Assembly (NCBI RefSeq): GCF_029635795.1
Contig: NZ_CP114280.1
Coordinates: 4,092,001-4,156,000 of the forward strand
Length of the DNA: 64,000 nt
Origin: Dickeya lacustris
GTDB taxonomy: Bacteria > Pseudomonadota > Gammaproteobacteria > Enterobacterales > Enterobacteriaceae
Direction: 5' to 3'
The stretch's first letter is position 1. Each line of letters opens with the position of its first letter. Below the pieces are notes generated by a model, which worked only from the letters and a program-made list of their open reading frames with translations, did not search any database and had not been told where the DNA came from. Shown here piece by piece: positions 45,396-54,349 of the stretch. The position numbers and the translations under genes are program-made.

Positions 45396-46052
45396 ATGAA
45401 CACTATCTGGATGTTTTTGATTGCTCTGCTGATGAACATACCATCACTGGCACCGGTACTGTTTCTCCGTAAGATACCAAAGAAGGTTAAGGCATCGTTG
45501 GCCCTGAGACTTTTTCTGCTGAACGCCTTCTTGGTACTTTCTATTGTGACGCTATCGCAGAACACCACGCAAAAATACGGACTGTTCCCGTTATGGCTGA
45601 TGTTAGCTGCTATCGGGCTGTTTATGGTCACACTGGTGCCAACGATAAAATTTATACGTAAGCATTTGACCGTAGGTAAAAGTAGGGTTGTTATCCTCTC
45701 ATCATTCCTGATTGTCTATGCCGTCAGATTTCATAGCGTATTTTCAAATGTGAGTGGCAGCGGATACACGCTTAATGGATTCAATGTGGTATGGACGTTG
45801 TGCTTCCTGTTTGCCTGTCTGCTGGCTTATCTCGGTTGTGCTGGGAGTAAAACATATTCTGGTTATTCTGCATCGTCATATGCACCGCAGTCGGATTATT
45901 TTAAACCGACTAAAGAATATGAGATGCAATCACAAATTGACTACGATATTGCTGTGAAGGGGCGGAGTGTTTTGCTTGATGCAAATCTGAATATTGTTGA
46001 ACGGCAGCGATATCAGGATGCTTTAGATCAGAGAAACCCCACTAACGAATAA
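45396..46052 (+). CDS. Integral membrane protein
   Basis: A 218-aa protein with about five hydrophobic segments (near residues 3-23, 40-55, 66-86, 98-115 and 128-148) and a soluble C-terminal tail of ~70 residues (TKEYEMQSQIDYDIAVKGRS). It shares a transcript with the lipoprotein ahead of it. No known family seen. Confidence 0.7.
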   Translation: MNTIWMFLIALLMNIPSLAPVLFLRKIPKKVKASLALRLFLLNAFLVLSIVTLSQNTTQKYGLFPLWLMLAAIGLFMVTLVPTIKFIRKHLTVGKSRVVILSSFLIVYAVRFHSVFSNVSGSGYTLNGFNVVWTLCFLFACLLAYLGCAGSKTYSGYSASSYAPQSDYFKPTKEYEMQSQIDYDIAVKGRSVLLDANLNIVERQRYQDALDQRNPTNE

Positions 46053-46055
46053 ATT

Positions 46056-46091
46056 AAAAAATGGAAGACAGTTTTTTGCCTTCCATTTTTT
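46056..46091. terminator. Bidirectional terminator
   Basis: AAAAAATGGAAG pairs perfectly with CTTCCATTTTTT (12 bp). It lies between the stop of the membrane protein gene (46052) and the convergent GIY-YIG gene (46099) and probably serves both. Confidence 0.9.
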
Positions 46092-46098
46092 CTGCTTA

Positions 46099-46590
46099 TT
46101 ATTGATACATATATAATTTTTTTTCTAAAAATGATGGTTTCTCACCTAGTGACGTTACCTCTTGAAGGTGTACTTTTGTTTTTTTAGTATTAAATAGATG
46201 GTCACCTCTGTTCATAGATAATTCTATCAGAGCACTTTCTATATCATCGATACACTTATCTTTATTGCAATTGCCATGCATTTTTATTTCTGCAAAAGAT
46301 AATAGCTTAGCTCCTCTTTTCGCATCTCTCACATGCTCAATCAGCTCTTTGGCATTTAACTCTTGAGATATCCTTCTCCTTAAATTAGAAGCCTTGCCAA
46401 TGTATAATGCCTCGCCGAATTCAGCATAACGCCGATGGAAAATATAAATACCATAACTTTCCGGTATTTGATATATCAGTTCGTGTTTTCGGTTGTAGTT
46501 GATTTCGACAAGATTTATTGGCTCATGCCAGTATAGTTCGGCTGGGCTTGAGTATATTTCGTGCGCACACATTCTGATGTACTGTTCCAT
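46099..46590 (-). CDS. GIY-YIG nuclease-domain protein
   Basis: A 163-aa protein with YGIYIFHRRYAEFGEALYIG then KASNLRRRISQEL, the GIY...YIG core and following Arg of the GIY-YIG fold, and a later conserved Glu within IDDIESALIELSM. Catalytic residues look intact. Family members are DNA endonucleases in repair, homing and mobile elements. It lies downstream of the relaxase on the same strand, with 90 bp between. It could help processing of the mobilized DNA, but this is only a guess from position. Confidence 0.8.
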   Translation of the reverse strand: MEQYIRMCAHEIYSSPAELYWHEPINLVEINYNRKHELIYQIPESYGIYIFHRRYAEFGEALYIGKASNLRRRISQELNAKELIEHVRDAKRGAKLLSFAEIKMHGNCNKDKCIDDIESALIELSMNRGDHLFNTKKTKVHLQEVTSLGEKPSFLEKKLYMYQ

Positions 46591-46680
46591 AATGAAAAAA
46601 TTAAATTAGATTTTCTCATGATATTTTATAACGTTCAATATGATTATCACAATCAATTATACATATGCCAACTGTTATTA

Positions 46681-48102
46681 TTACTCATTATGATAATTAT
46701 GCGGTCTAAGTTTAGGCAATAGCGGTTTTTTGCCACTAGAAAGCGTAGGTATGTAGTCAAGATCATCATCAGGCTGTACTGACTTAACCGGACGACTTGG
46801 AAAACGTCTTATTTCATCAGGTGTTGGACTATAAGTGTCACTGTTAAACCTTGCGCGTCTTTCATACTCAGCACGTGGAATATAGATCCCCTGCACCTCA
46901 TCAAACACATAGTTTTCAGCAATACGCTTATCGTGATCAGCTTCAACGGAAACAGGAGCTGGTTTCTTTCTGGCCCAGACAAATTTTTCTCTTATATATT
47001 CCACTACCAGCAAAGTGAAACGTTTAAAAATACCGTCCTGACGGGGTTTAACCTGCTTTCTCTTACTTTTAACAGGAGCGCGTTTAACCGCTCTGGCCGT
47101 TGAAGAGGATGGGGTTTTCAATTTGGTGCGTGTATGAGGCGCAGGGGCAACCAGAACAGGCTTTTGGTCTTCTGATGATGCTGACTGCGAACCTGTTTCA
47201 GAGAACTCTGTTCGAGGTTGTATTTCAGGTAAGACGATTTCAACAGGTTCAGGAAGCTGCGATACGGTAAAGCTTCTGAGGTCAACAACGATCTGAAGAT
47301 CCAAATCTTTGAAGACACTATATGTGCCCTGAGCTTCCTGTTTCATCTCATCACGTACAGCCTGTTCAGCAGCACGTTTTTCCTGAACGCTTCGACTGTT
47401 CCATTTGGCACGATGAATACGTTGCATTGCCGGGCGGCTGGTTGCTGTTGCTTTGGCAAGCCATAGTGCTTTTTCTTCTGCATCCAAGGTAATAGCAGCA
47501 TGTTCGAGTGCTTCATTATGTTGAGCCTCAATAGAACGATGATCAATACGTTCTGACACGCCGGAAGCTTCAAGGTAGCGGTTGGCAAGAGCAGACCACG
47601 CTTCACGCCACAGGATTACGTTTTTCTTGTCGTTCCAGCTTCTTTCTTTTTTACCAAAGCCATCAGCGGTGATCGGTTTTAATGTCAACATCACATGTGC
47701 ATGGGGATTATTACCATCAAGATCGTGGAAAGCGATATCGGCAATCATCCCTTTATCAACGAAATTCTTCTGGCAGTATTCAACGACCAGTTTTATCTTT
47801 TCTTCATTATTCAGTTCACAGGGAATAGCCACATCAAAATAACGGGCTGTTTGACCATCTTTCTGACGCTCAACCCTTTCAACTTCATTCCACAAGGAGC
47901 TTGAGTTTTCGACAATATGAGCAGGTGCTGAAACAGGCGCTAATATCAGATGATGGAATAAATCTGTTCGGTGGCTGAAATCATAAGTATTGCCAGTGCG
48001 ATCATCTGTTATTCTTGACCTGTTATGATAGGCTGCCTTCCTGCAGGAAGACATACCCTCAGAACGTTTCACAATTTTAAACTCCAGATGAAATATCGCC
48101 AT
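46681..48102 (-). CDS. MobA/MobL-family relaxase (MOBQ)
   Basis: 473 aa from ATG 48102; the in-frame extension up to 48291 covers the oriT region and is rejected. The N-terminus MAIFHLEFKIVKRSEGMSSC, AAYHNRSRITDDRTG, RYFDVAIPCELNNEEK, and HDLDGNNPHAHVMLTLKPI are the MobA/MobL relaxase motifs; the last holds the histidines that bind metal. An early Tyr (AAYH) could be the nicking residue. The C-terminal half is basic and Pro/Ser-rich without a recognised primase. It nicks oriT and pilots DNA into a conjugation channel provided by another plasmid, so this element is mobilizable rather than self-transmissible. Confidence 0.9.
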   Translation of the reverse strand: MAIFHLEFKIVKRSEGMSSCRKAAYHNRSRITDDRTGNTYDFSHRTDLFHHLILAPVSAPAHIVENSSSLWNEVERVERQKDGQTARYFDVAIPCELNNEEKIKLVVEYCQKNFVDKGMIADIAFHDLDGNNPHAHVMLTLKPITADGFGKKERSWNDKKNVILWREAWSALANRYLEASGVSERIDHRSIEAQHNEALEHAAITLDAEEKALWLAKATATSRPAMQRIHRAKWNSRSVQEKRAAEQAVRDEMKQEAQGTYSVFKDLDLQIVVDLRSFTVSQLPEPVEIVLPEIQPRTEFSETGSQSASSEDQKPVLVAPAPHTRTKLKTPSSSTARAVKRAPVKSKRKQVKPRQDGIFKRFTLLVVEYIREKFVWARKKPAPVSVEADHDKRIAENYVFDEVQGIYIPRAEYERRARFNSDTYSPTPDEIRRFPSRPVKSVQPDDDLDYIPTLSSGKKPLLPKLRPHNYHNE

Positions 48103-48262
48103 ATAATAAAAGACCTCAATATAAAATAAAACCAAAATATAAAACGCAACGATAACTATGCTGCCGTTAGTTTTTCGCAAGAAAAACTTCGGGGTTGACG
48201 TTGACGTTGTTTCCGAAGGAAACGGTGTTAGCCTGCGGCAGGCAACCGTCGGTAGACCCCAC

Positions 48263-48296
48263 ACACTGCGTAGCAGTGTATAAGTGGGCATTGTCT
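48263..48296 (-). other. Candidate oriT (MOBQ type)
   Basis: ACACTGC (48263-48269), a GTA loop and GCAGTGT (48273-48279) form an inverted repeat followed directly by ATAAGTGGGCATT. The inverted repeat next to a TAAGTG-CGC-like nick consensus is the arrangement of RSF1010-type oriTs (TAAATGCGCCCT class). It sits 161 bp upstream of the relaxase start, the usual place. The nick site itself cannot be proved from sequence. Confidence 0.65.
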
Positions 48297-48299
48297 TAT

Positions 48300-48706
48300 T
48301 AAAAATAGAGACAATGTAAAAGCCTCCCTACTTAATTAATACGAAATATATGAATGCCTGTAAAACAAAACGCCGAATTAAGCGGCGCAATCTGGATAAA
48401 CGGGCGAAGTATTACTCGATATTATAACGATGGGTTTTAGATAGCGTCCGAAGGACAAAAAGAGTGTTAATTTATCCCGCCGTAAGGCGGGAAAGCGCTA
48501 AAACAAGAAAATAGGTAAGTTTATCGGTAGTTTTCCCTGTTGCACAATTCACAGGTTAAGATAAGGAATCAAAGTAAAAAATTTAAAGGTGGAATGGAAA
48601 ACATTAATAAACAAAAATAAGTAACGCGGAGAGGCCGGAGCTTTAAGTACAAGGTGATTTTGTATACCCTGTTTGTAAACTTTGTTTTTAACCTACTTTC
48701 AGCATA
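48300..48706. other. Gene-free stretch beside oriT
   Basis: It contains a GC hairpin (CCCGCC with GGCGGG near 48477-48492) and AT-rich DNA, with no ORF having a start signal. It leads into hairpin repeat copy 3. Confidence 0.4.
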
Positions 48707-48738
48707 GTGATTGTCGTAAACAATCACAAAGTGCTGCT
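48707..48738 (+). repeat. Dispersed hairpin repeat, copy 3
   Basis: GTGATTGT with ACAATCAC and trailing AAAGTGCTGCT match copies 1 and 2 near 40.5 kb in the same orientation; the preceding TTTCAGCATA also matches copy 1. It lies 142 bp before the accessory mobilization genes. Confidence 0.9.
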
Positions 48739-48880
48739 TTTGATAAAAACAAATATATCAGATAAATGACTCTTCTTAAAAAGATGCTACTTGCATGACG
48801 TTAAATAAAATCATCTTCCTGTATTGATAATTATCAAAAATGTGATAAAGGATAATATATAACAAAAACAAGGAGGTATA

Positions 48881-49138
48881 ATGTATAAAAATAATGATGA
48901 AGCCATTGATTGGGAAGCCAAGCGACTTTTAGATGATGGTATCTATACCGATACAGTATAAGCCTATTTAGAAGCAGAAAAGATAGTAATCAATATTAGG
49001 GAACAAGCAAAACAGCGCCAGATAAAGCAACAATTTAAATTGAAGATTAAGTCAATCAAGAAACAAATTGGTAATGGTTATGATTATGCAGATGTCCCTT
49101 ATGCCAACAAGAAAAAACATTGGGGAGAACATAAATGA
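48881..49138 (+). pseudogene. Small mobilization-region gene with an in-frame stop
   Basis: ATG 48881 has a strong AAGGAGG start signal. It reads MYKNNDEAIDWEAKRLLDDG then IYTDTV and meets TAA at 48959-48961. The same frame then continues open for 58 codons (AYLEAEKIVINIREQAKQRQ... to KKKHWGEHK) and ends TGA 49136-49138, overlapping the next gene's ATG. A single C-to-T change (CAA to TAA) would explain it, giving an 85-residue helical basic protein. Either a pseudogene or two overlapping peptides; the intact coupling to the next gene argues the loss is recent. Confidence 0.65.
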
Positions 49139-49419
49139 CTAGAAAGGATATAAAACAACAAATTGCTTCAGCACAGGAACGCTTATATTTCTTGGAAGCC
49201 AAAAAGAAACAGCAGACAAAAAAAGAAAACACCCGCCAGAAAATTATTTTCGGTGCAGAGGTTGCCAAAGTTTTAGGATGTGATATTGGTTATGTAGATA
49301 AAGAATTAGTCTTTGGGGTTCTGCTTAACATATCTAATCTATCTGAGCGTGATGTTCAGGTTTACAGAGCACAAGGTCAAGTCTATATCGAAAATGTTAT
49401 AAATAAATCCAAATGTTAA
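49135..49419 (+). CDS. TraD/MobC-like mobilization accessory protein
   Basis: 94 aa: basic coiled N-terminus (MTRKDIKQQIASAQERLYFL, EAKKKQQTKKENTRQK), then a helical segment (KIIFGAEVAKVLGCDIGYVD, KELVFGVLLNISNLSER). This is the layout of the small TraD/MobC family (Pfam TraD-like) encoded beside MOBQ relaxases, which helps open oriT. It starts in an ATGA overlap with the interrupted gene ahead and is divergent from the relaxase, as in other mobilizable elements. Confidence 0.7.
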   Translation: MTRKDIKQQIASAQERLYFLEAKKKQQTKKENTRQKIIFGAEVAKVLGCDIGYVDKELVFGVLLNISNLSERDVQVYRAQGQVYIENVINKSKC

Positions 49420-49446
49420 TTATTTTTTTCACGTCCGAACGGTGAA

Positions 49447-49473
49447 CCGGCCTAAAACTTGCTTTTAGGTCGG
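49447..49473. ncRNA. Strong hairpin; possible structured RNA or terminator
   Basis: CCGGCCTAAAA pairs with TTTTAGGTCGG (one G-T pair) around CTTGC. It lies 27 bases after the mobilization gene. It is followed by further small dyads (GCCCTAGAGGGC) up to ~49.56 kb. It may be a terminator for the mob operon or part of a small RNA. The rest of 49474-49728 has no gene. Confidence 0.4.
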
Positions 49474-49728
49474 TGAGCTGTTGAGCAAGCCCTAGAGGGC
49501 GCGGTAGCTTATCTAGGGTATTAGGCGTGGCAGAATATGGCTGTCTACTCTGAGCGAGCAGCAGACGTTTTTCACATAAAGTGATGCCGAATAATTTCTA
49601 AAGTGAATAATGTGTTTTGTCTGGACACTTACACCGTCATCGATTTTTGGGAGGGATGACCACAAACAGCCCAATCTGAGCAATACATTGATAATTCGTA
49701 TTAATTATGTCCCTTAATTGGGGCACAT

Positions 49729-51693
49729 TTAGATATCATCTATTAATCCTTTAAGTAAACCATTTTCTCCGGTCGAACTGTACTGAGCAACAGTTCTTTC
49801 TTTGAGCCAATCAGCTAACACCGTAGGCACGTCATTATCAACTACGATTATTTGGCACGGAATTTTTTTATTTTCGGCTAGGTTACAAAGTTCGATTAAG
49901 GCACTGAAGACCAATTCATATTTCTTAGGATCAGATGTTCCTTCTATTACATCTTCTTTCGCGTCAGTACCAGAAAGATACTGTTGCTTCGTATTCTTCC
50001 CCAAATATTTACCCACAGTATCTAATAACAAAAACTTAGGGTGATTGATATTATTGAATATAGAGTATTTAAGTATGGATGTCATATATCCAATTGTAAT
50101 CAATGTCCTAAGACCTCCAGAGGTGATTTTGAAATAATCCCTACCTCTTACAACTGCAGAATATGTAGTTGAATGTATGGAGATGCCAGTCCTATTTTTA
50201 ATATTAACATGCTCAAGGAACTCACTGAGATTATCCCCTAAATTAGATAAAACCCCAGTAATGTCAGGTGCTTCACTACGCATTCTTTCCAGTTCATCTT
50301 GCAGTTTTATCAGATTATCTTTCAGCCTGCTCTGTGCATTAAGAATTTCTTCTTGATGATTTCTTATTCTTAAACTCGATACTAAATTAGCTCTTCTATT
50401 CTTCAGGTCATTTGCTTCTTTTAAGAATGCATCTCGCTGAGTTAAGAATGGAGTTATCATATCCTTTGTTTCAGTATCAATCATAGATGCCGATTTATTC
50501 AAATCTTCTTCAAGAGAAACTCTGACCTTATTCAGCACAACTTGCTCATTGGCAAGAGAAAATATCAGTTCTTCAATTGATTTAACTCTTCGAATTAGAG
50601 AGCTTAATTCTTCATCAAGTTTTTCGGGTTTTGATCTGTTCAAGCTATCTACATCTTTAATATTAATAACATTATCACAAATAGGGCAATTACATTTCAA
50701 TTCATTAATCTTTCCAATCTTTGAATTGGCCAAGTGTATCGCTTGTATTTTGGATATGTCATTTTTATAATCGTTTTTTAGACGAATATACTGTTCTTGC
50801 TTGGTTGATAGTTCAGATAATTTTTTAATGGTTAATTTAAGTTTAAGATTAAACTCAGTATGAAATGCTTTAAGTTCCTTGTATGTTTCAGAATTCGAAG
50901 TCATGTTCTGATTAAGAGCATTAATAGCCTCAGTAATTTCTTCAAGTGAAATATCACAAGAATTTATTTCATCATCAATTGATGAAACTGACTCATAACC
51001 AGTTTCACGTAAAAAATCAGACACATTTTCATATTTTTTTGATAACTTATTTAGCTGAGTATTCTTATCGGATATTTGAGATTCTAAATCAGAAATATCA
51101 GCATCAAAGACATTAAATATATATTTAAATACTTCCTTAACATGAGCATATCTTGTCCATTCGGTTAAATGCAGTAGAGATTTACTACCCATGTCGTCTT
51201 GATCTACATAACAGAATCTCATTAAATCCCTAAAACTTAACCGCCTGAATTTTGAACTATCTTGTGTAGGTGATACTTTAAGTTTGAGTTTTGGGAAGTT
51301 TAATAAATCCATTAAGTAATCTGAAAAGAAACCATCCGGGCCGGGTTTTGAATTAAATTTTGGTGCGAATTTTTTCGGTACATGATTTGATATATCATGA
51401 AAATGACAATTATAAGTGTCAATTAACTCATTAGGATTGAATATATTCCGCACTATTGTGCAAGCTTCATCATTAATTGTTAGCTCTAAGGCTGCATATT
51501 CAAGAGAAGTTAGCATCTCATCGGCAAGTTCAATGTTACTACTACCGAGCAAATAATTTACAAATTCCAAAATACTGGATTTTCCTGTATCAGAATCTCC
51601 ATGAATGACGTTCAACCCATCTTCAAAACTCACGGAATAATTTTTCCGGCTTCCCACCAAGATTAATCTATCAATCCGTAGATAAGATGTCAT
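49729..51693 (-). CDS. SMC/Rad50-like ATPase, Lamassu LmuB-like
   Basis: A 654-aa protein. Walker A GDSDTGKSS is at 32-40, and long coiled coils flank a zinc-hook CxxC (CNCPICDNV, C336 and C339) in the middle. The ABC signature SGGLRT is near 525-530 and a Walker B-like LLLDT at 555-559. The usual catalytic Glu after the Asp is absent (DT, not DE), so hydrolysis may be slow or use another residue. Family knowledge: Lamassu systems pair an SMC-like LmuB with LmuC and an effector LmuA and stop infection by abortive means. The four-base overlap with the gene ahead, and the order effector-small-SMC, fit that design. Confidence 0.72.
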   Translation of the reverse strand: MTSYLRIDRLILVGSRKNYSVSFEDGLNVIHGDSDTGKSSILEFVNYLLGSSNIELADEMLTSLEYAALELTINDEACTIVRNIFNPNELIDTYNCHFHDISNHVPKKFAPKFNSKPGPDGFFSDYLMDLLNFPKLKLKVSPTQDSSKFRRLSFRDLMRFCYVDQDDMGSKSLLHLTEWTRYAHVKEVFKYIFNVFDADISDLESQISDKNTQLNKLSKKYENVSDFLRETGYESVSSIDDEINSCDISLEEITEAINALNQNMTSNSETYKELKAFHTEFNLKLKLTIKKLSELSTKQEQYIRLKNDYKNDISKIQAIHLANSKIGKINELKCNCPICDNVINIKDVDSLNRSKPEKLDEELSSLIRRVKSIEELIFSLANEQVVLNKVRVSLEEDLNKSASMIDTETKDMITPFLTQRDAFLKEANDLKNRRANLVSSLRIRNHQEEILNAQSRLKDNLIKLQDELERMRSEAPDITGVLSNLGDNLSEFLEHVNIKNRTGISIHSTTYSAVVRGRDYFKITSGGLRTLITIGYMTSILKYSIFNNINHPKFLLLDTVGKYLGKNTKQQYLSGTDAKEDVIEGTSDPKKYELVFSALIELCNLAENKKIPCQIIVVDNDVPTVLADWLKERTVAQYSSTGENGLLKGLIDDI

Positions 51694-52196
51694 TCTGCCT
51701 CCGTGAAAACATTATTTAGAATTTTATAAAGTTTACTAGCGCTTAATGATTTTAAAGAGGAAACTCCATCAATATATAAATGTATCTGATCATAATATCC
51801 ACCTACTAACGACTCTGCAAAACTCAATCCAGACTCTGATAATTCCAAAAAGGTAACATCTTCAATCTTTTTTACAGTTAAGAAACCTAGAGCTGACATA
51901 TTAATTAATACTTCTTTAATTTTTTCTTTCGAGAACAGGATATCAACATTGATTGACATGCTTTTTATTGTATATATTTGAGTTATATCAATTGAAGGCG
52001 CTTTTTTACCCGCTAATATCATGACCCTCTCTATCTTTGATGGGTTTTTTATTAGATACATAAAAATCTTGGCTTTGTCTATATCCAAAGTTGGTTTACC
52101 AAGTTTGTTCTTCCCTAGTAAATGTAAGATCTTTGAGAAAATAGCCAAATTTAAGGATAGCTCTTCATCCAAGGGAATATATGGTAATGCATTCAT
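51690..52196 (-). CDS. LmuC-like small subunit
   Basis: A 168-aa protein, MNALPYIPLDEELSLNLAIF, with winged-helix-like segments (INMSALGFLTVKKIEDVTFL). It overlaps the upstream hydrolase gene and the downstream ATPase gene by four bases each. Sequence alone does not identify it; size, position and overlaps match LmuC, the small protein of Lamassu systems. Confidence 0.6.
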   Translation of the reverse strand: MNALPYIPLDEELSLNLAIFSKILHLLGKNKLGKPTLDIDKAKIFMYLIKNPSKIERVMILAGKKAPSIDITQIYTIKSMSINVDILFSKEKIKEVLINMSALGFLTVKKIEDVTFLELSESGLSFAESLVGGYYDQIHLYIDGVSSLKSLSASKLYKILNNVFTEAE

Positions 52197-53401
52197 TTCT
52201 TACCCTTAAGAATACTCAGAGATTCCACTGTTGTATCCGCTGACCAAATAACATCTCTATTCAATTTATTAGCTAACTGATGAAGCATTCCTTTCTTGTG
52301 CAAACTATCTAAATTAGATAAAACAGTTGATAGTTCTTTTTTATCTTCTTGATCAATTTTACTATGTATTGATGCAACTAACTGATCGGAGGACAATCGA
52401 TTGGATAATGCTAATTGGTATTGTGTTTGATAGAGACTTTTAATTTGTCTGTAAATTTTACCCAATAGATTTCTGTCATAATCACTTGTAAATAAATTAC
52501 GTGCCAATTCAGCATTATAATAATATTCTTTGGCGTGATTAGTAAAATCATTATGCACATCGGCAAGCATTAACTTTAAAACAAAAAACTCATTGTCATA
52601 TTGGTTTTCGTCAATAAACTCTGCCTGTGTAAGTAGATCAGACTCTTCGTTGGAAATCTCAATTATGAATTTTTTAACCACAGCATATACATTGTTTTCA
52701 ATGCTTTCTGGTTTGCAAATTGATTGATGATCTTCATTCACTGCAATGTAGTCTTTTTCTTGAATATGCAATGGCAATGCACTTTGTTTCTTAACTATAT
52801 TATCGTTAGTGCCATAAACAAATTTTGCCTTAGGCAGATTATTAGCATTAAGCCAATCGCGATTTAAAGCATCTGTCTCATTGCTAAAGACACTTAAGTC
52901 TGAAATTTGAATATTCTTAGTAACTAAAGATGACATGATATTTGCAATAGTCGAGCCAGAATGAGGAACAGCTAAAGAAATGAACCCCTTAATGTTTCTT
53001 GAACGCTCGTAGTTGATTAGTTTGAGGATACAAGACTTTGCAATCAACCCTCCCATACTATGCGCTATAATTATGATGTTATTGTACTGACCTAAATGTA
53101 AGTCTATCTCTGTAACTAAAAGTTGAGATATTTCACTTACAGGAAGGTTAATTTCTCTCTTCTTAGTATTATTGAAAAATCTTCGTAACATTCCTGTTTT
53201 ATTACCGAATAAATTGGTAAAATTAGTGAAGTATTCAAAACAAGCAATATCGTAATTTTCCAACTCGATATCACCGCAGAGCAAAATAGGAAACGAAATA
53301 GATTTATTAAATGACCACGTATCGCTTCCACCTTTAAGTCCATGTATAAAAAGAACTAAGCTATCTGTGCCATTTTTTCTTTTCCACTCTAACATGCTCA
53401 T
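52193..53401 (-). CDS. Alpha/beta-hydrolase (lipase-like) effector, LmuA-like
   Basis: A 402-aa protein. The N-terminal ~230 residues are an alpha/beta-hydrolase: oxyanion HGLKGG at 20-25, nucleophile elbow AHSMGG with Ser 115, probable acid Asp 200 (YGTNDN) and probable base His 225 (NEDHQS). The rest is helical. Family knowledge: some Lamassu variants carry a hydrolase/lipase as the cell-damaging LmuA. Inference: on infection the SMC partner releases this enzyme to attack lipids or another ester. It is the first gene of the three-gene operon. Confidence 0.7.
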   Translation of the reverse strand: MSMLEWKRKNGTDSLVLFIHGLKGGSDTWSFNKSISFPILLCGDIELENYDIACFEYFTNFTNLFGNKTGMLRRFFNNTKKREINLPVSEISQLLVTEIDLHLGQYNNIIIIAHSMGGLIAKSCILKLINYERSRNIKGFISLAVPHSGSTIANIMSSLVTKNIQISDLSVFSNETDALNRDWLNANNLPKAKFVYGTNDNIVKKQSALPLHIQEKDYIAVNEDHQSICKPESIENNVYAVVKKFIIEISNEESDLLTQAEFIDENQYDNEFFVLKLMLADVHNDFTNHAKEYYYNAELARNLFTSDYDRNLLGKIYRQIKSLYQTQYQLALSNRLSSDQLVASIHSKIDQEDKKELSTVLSNLDSLHKKGMLHQLANKLNRDVIWSADTTVESLSILKGKK

Positions 53402-53630
53402 CTGTTCTAATCCCTGAAGAATTCTTTAACTTTCTCCATTTTCCTACTTAACCTGACTAAAATCAATGCTCTACAACAAGTCTATCGGAAAAATAAAACT
53501 AAGAAATTCAGTTGGTTAAAATGATGTTTCCCTAAGGTTAGGTTCAGTAAAGTGGCCTGCTTCTCAATAATGAATACATTGTAAAGCAAGCAAAGTTCGC
53601 ATTTGGCACAGAACAGCCTGTCCGATAAAG

Positions 53631-53664
53631 TGACTCCCCATTGCATCAATGCAACAGGGAGTCA
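53631..53664 (-). terminator. Terminator after the H-NS paralogue
   Basis: TGACTCCC (53631-53638) pairs with GGGAGTCA (53657-53664), with an inner TTGCAT/ATGCAA stem. It lies just past the H-NS stop on its downstream side. The U-tract is weak. The remaining bases 53402-53630 hold nothing clear. Confidence 0.65.
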
Positions 53665-53668
53665 TTGA

Positions 53669-54070
53669 TTAGATAGCAAAGTCTTCCAGCGTTTTACCAC
53701 TTTCCAGCGCTGCGGCGATAGCTTTAGGTGTCCGTCCCTGACCTGTCCACGTCTGTTCGTTGCCGTTTTCGTCGGTATATTTGTATTTAGCTGGACGGGG
53801 AGTGCGTTTGGCTTTTGCTGTTTTGCTGGTAACACCTGCGTCGAGCAGTTCAGACGGATCAATACCATCTTCCAGCAGTCTGGCGCGTAAGGCTTCGATT
53901 TTAGCCTGACGCTCTGCGTTTTGTTGTTGTGCGCTGGATTCTTCTTCACGCCGGTCTTCAACAATGGCGGTCAGCTTTTCCAGCATTTCTTCCAGTGTTG
54001 CCAAATCGGTTTCACGGGCCTGAGCGCGAAGAGTGCGAATGTTATTTAATATTTTTAGGGCTTCACTCAT
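53669..54070 (-). CDS. H-NS-family nucleoid protein (island paralogue)
   Basis: A 133-aa protein with both H-NS halves. The N-terminal oligomerisation helices run [20 protein letters not shown] and [20 protein letters not shown]; the C-terminal DNA-binding domain has [20 protein letters not shown], where QGRTP is the AT-hook-like core. The linker [12 protein letters not shown] is basic. H-NS-like proteins silence AT-rich foreign DNA, and mobile elements carry their own to limit fitness cost. The GC content is higher than that of neighbours, as in chromosomal hns. Confidence 0.92.
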   Translation of the reverse strand: MSEALKILNNIRTLRAQARETDLATLEEMLEKLTAIVEDRREEESSAQQQNAERQAKIEALRARLLEDGIDPSELLDAGVTSKTAKAKRTPRPAKYKYTDENGNEQTWTGQGRTPKAIAAALESGKTLEDFAI

Positions 54071-54349
54071 TGTTAGTTATCCTGATGGTTGAGAATCATT
54101 TTTAGTATACATATATCTGAAAAATAAAACGAGAGGATGTGTTATTTAGTGATTAAAAATTTGAATTTGATAAAATATAATTTATATAATAAAAATAAAC
54201 CGAAACGGGCGGTATCATAGACCTCGTATTATTTTGTATTTGAATTGCGATGCTATAGTTATAAGTACAATGTTCGTAATACTGGCGGGGTGGACATATT
54301 TTGACCACCATGCTCTCCGACAAGAACATTATTTTTAAATGGAGGTGTA

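Noticed and set aside
48103..48291. N-terminal extension of the relaxase
   Set aside because: The extra 63 codons cover the oriT-like inverted repeat, and conserved MobA/MobL sequence starts at MAIFHLEF (48102).
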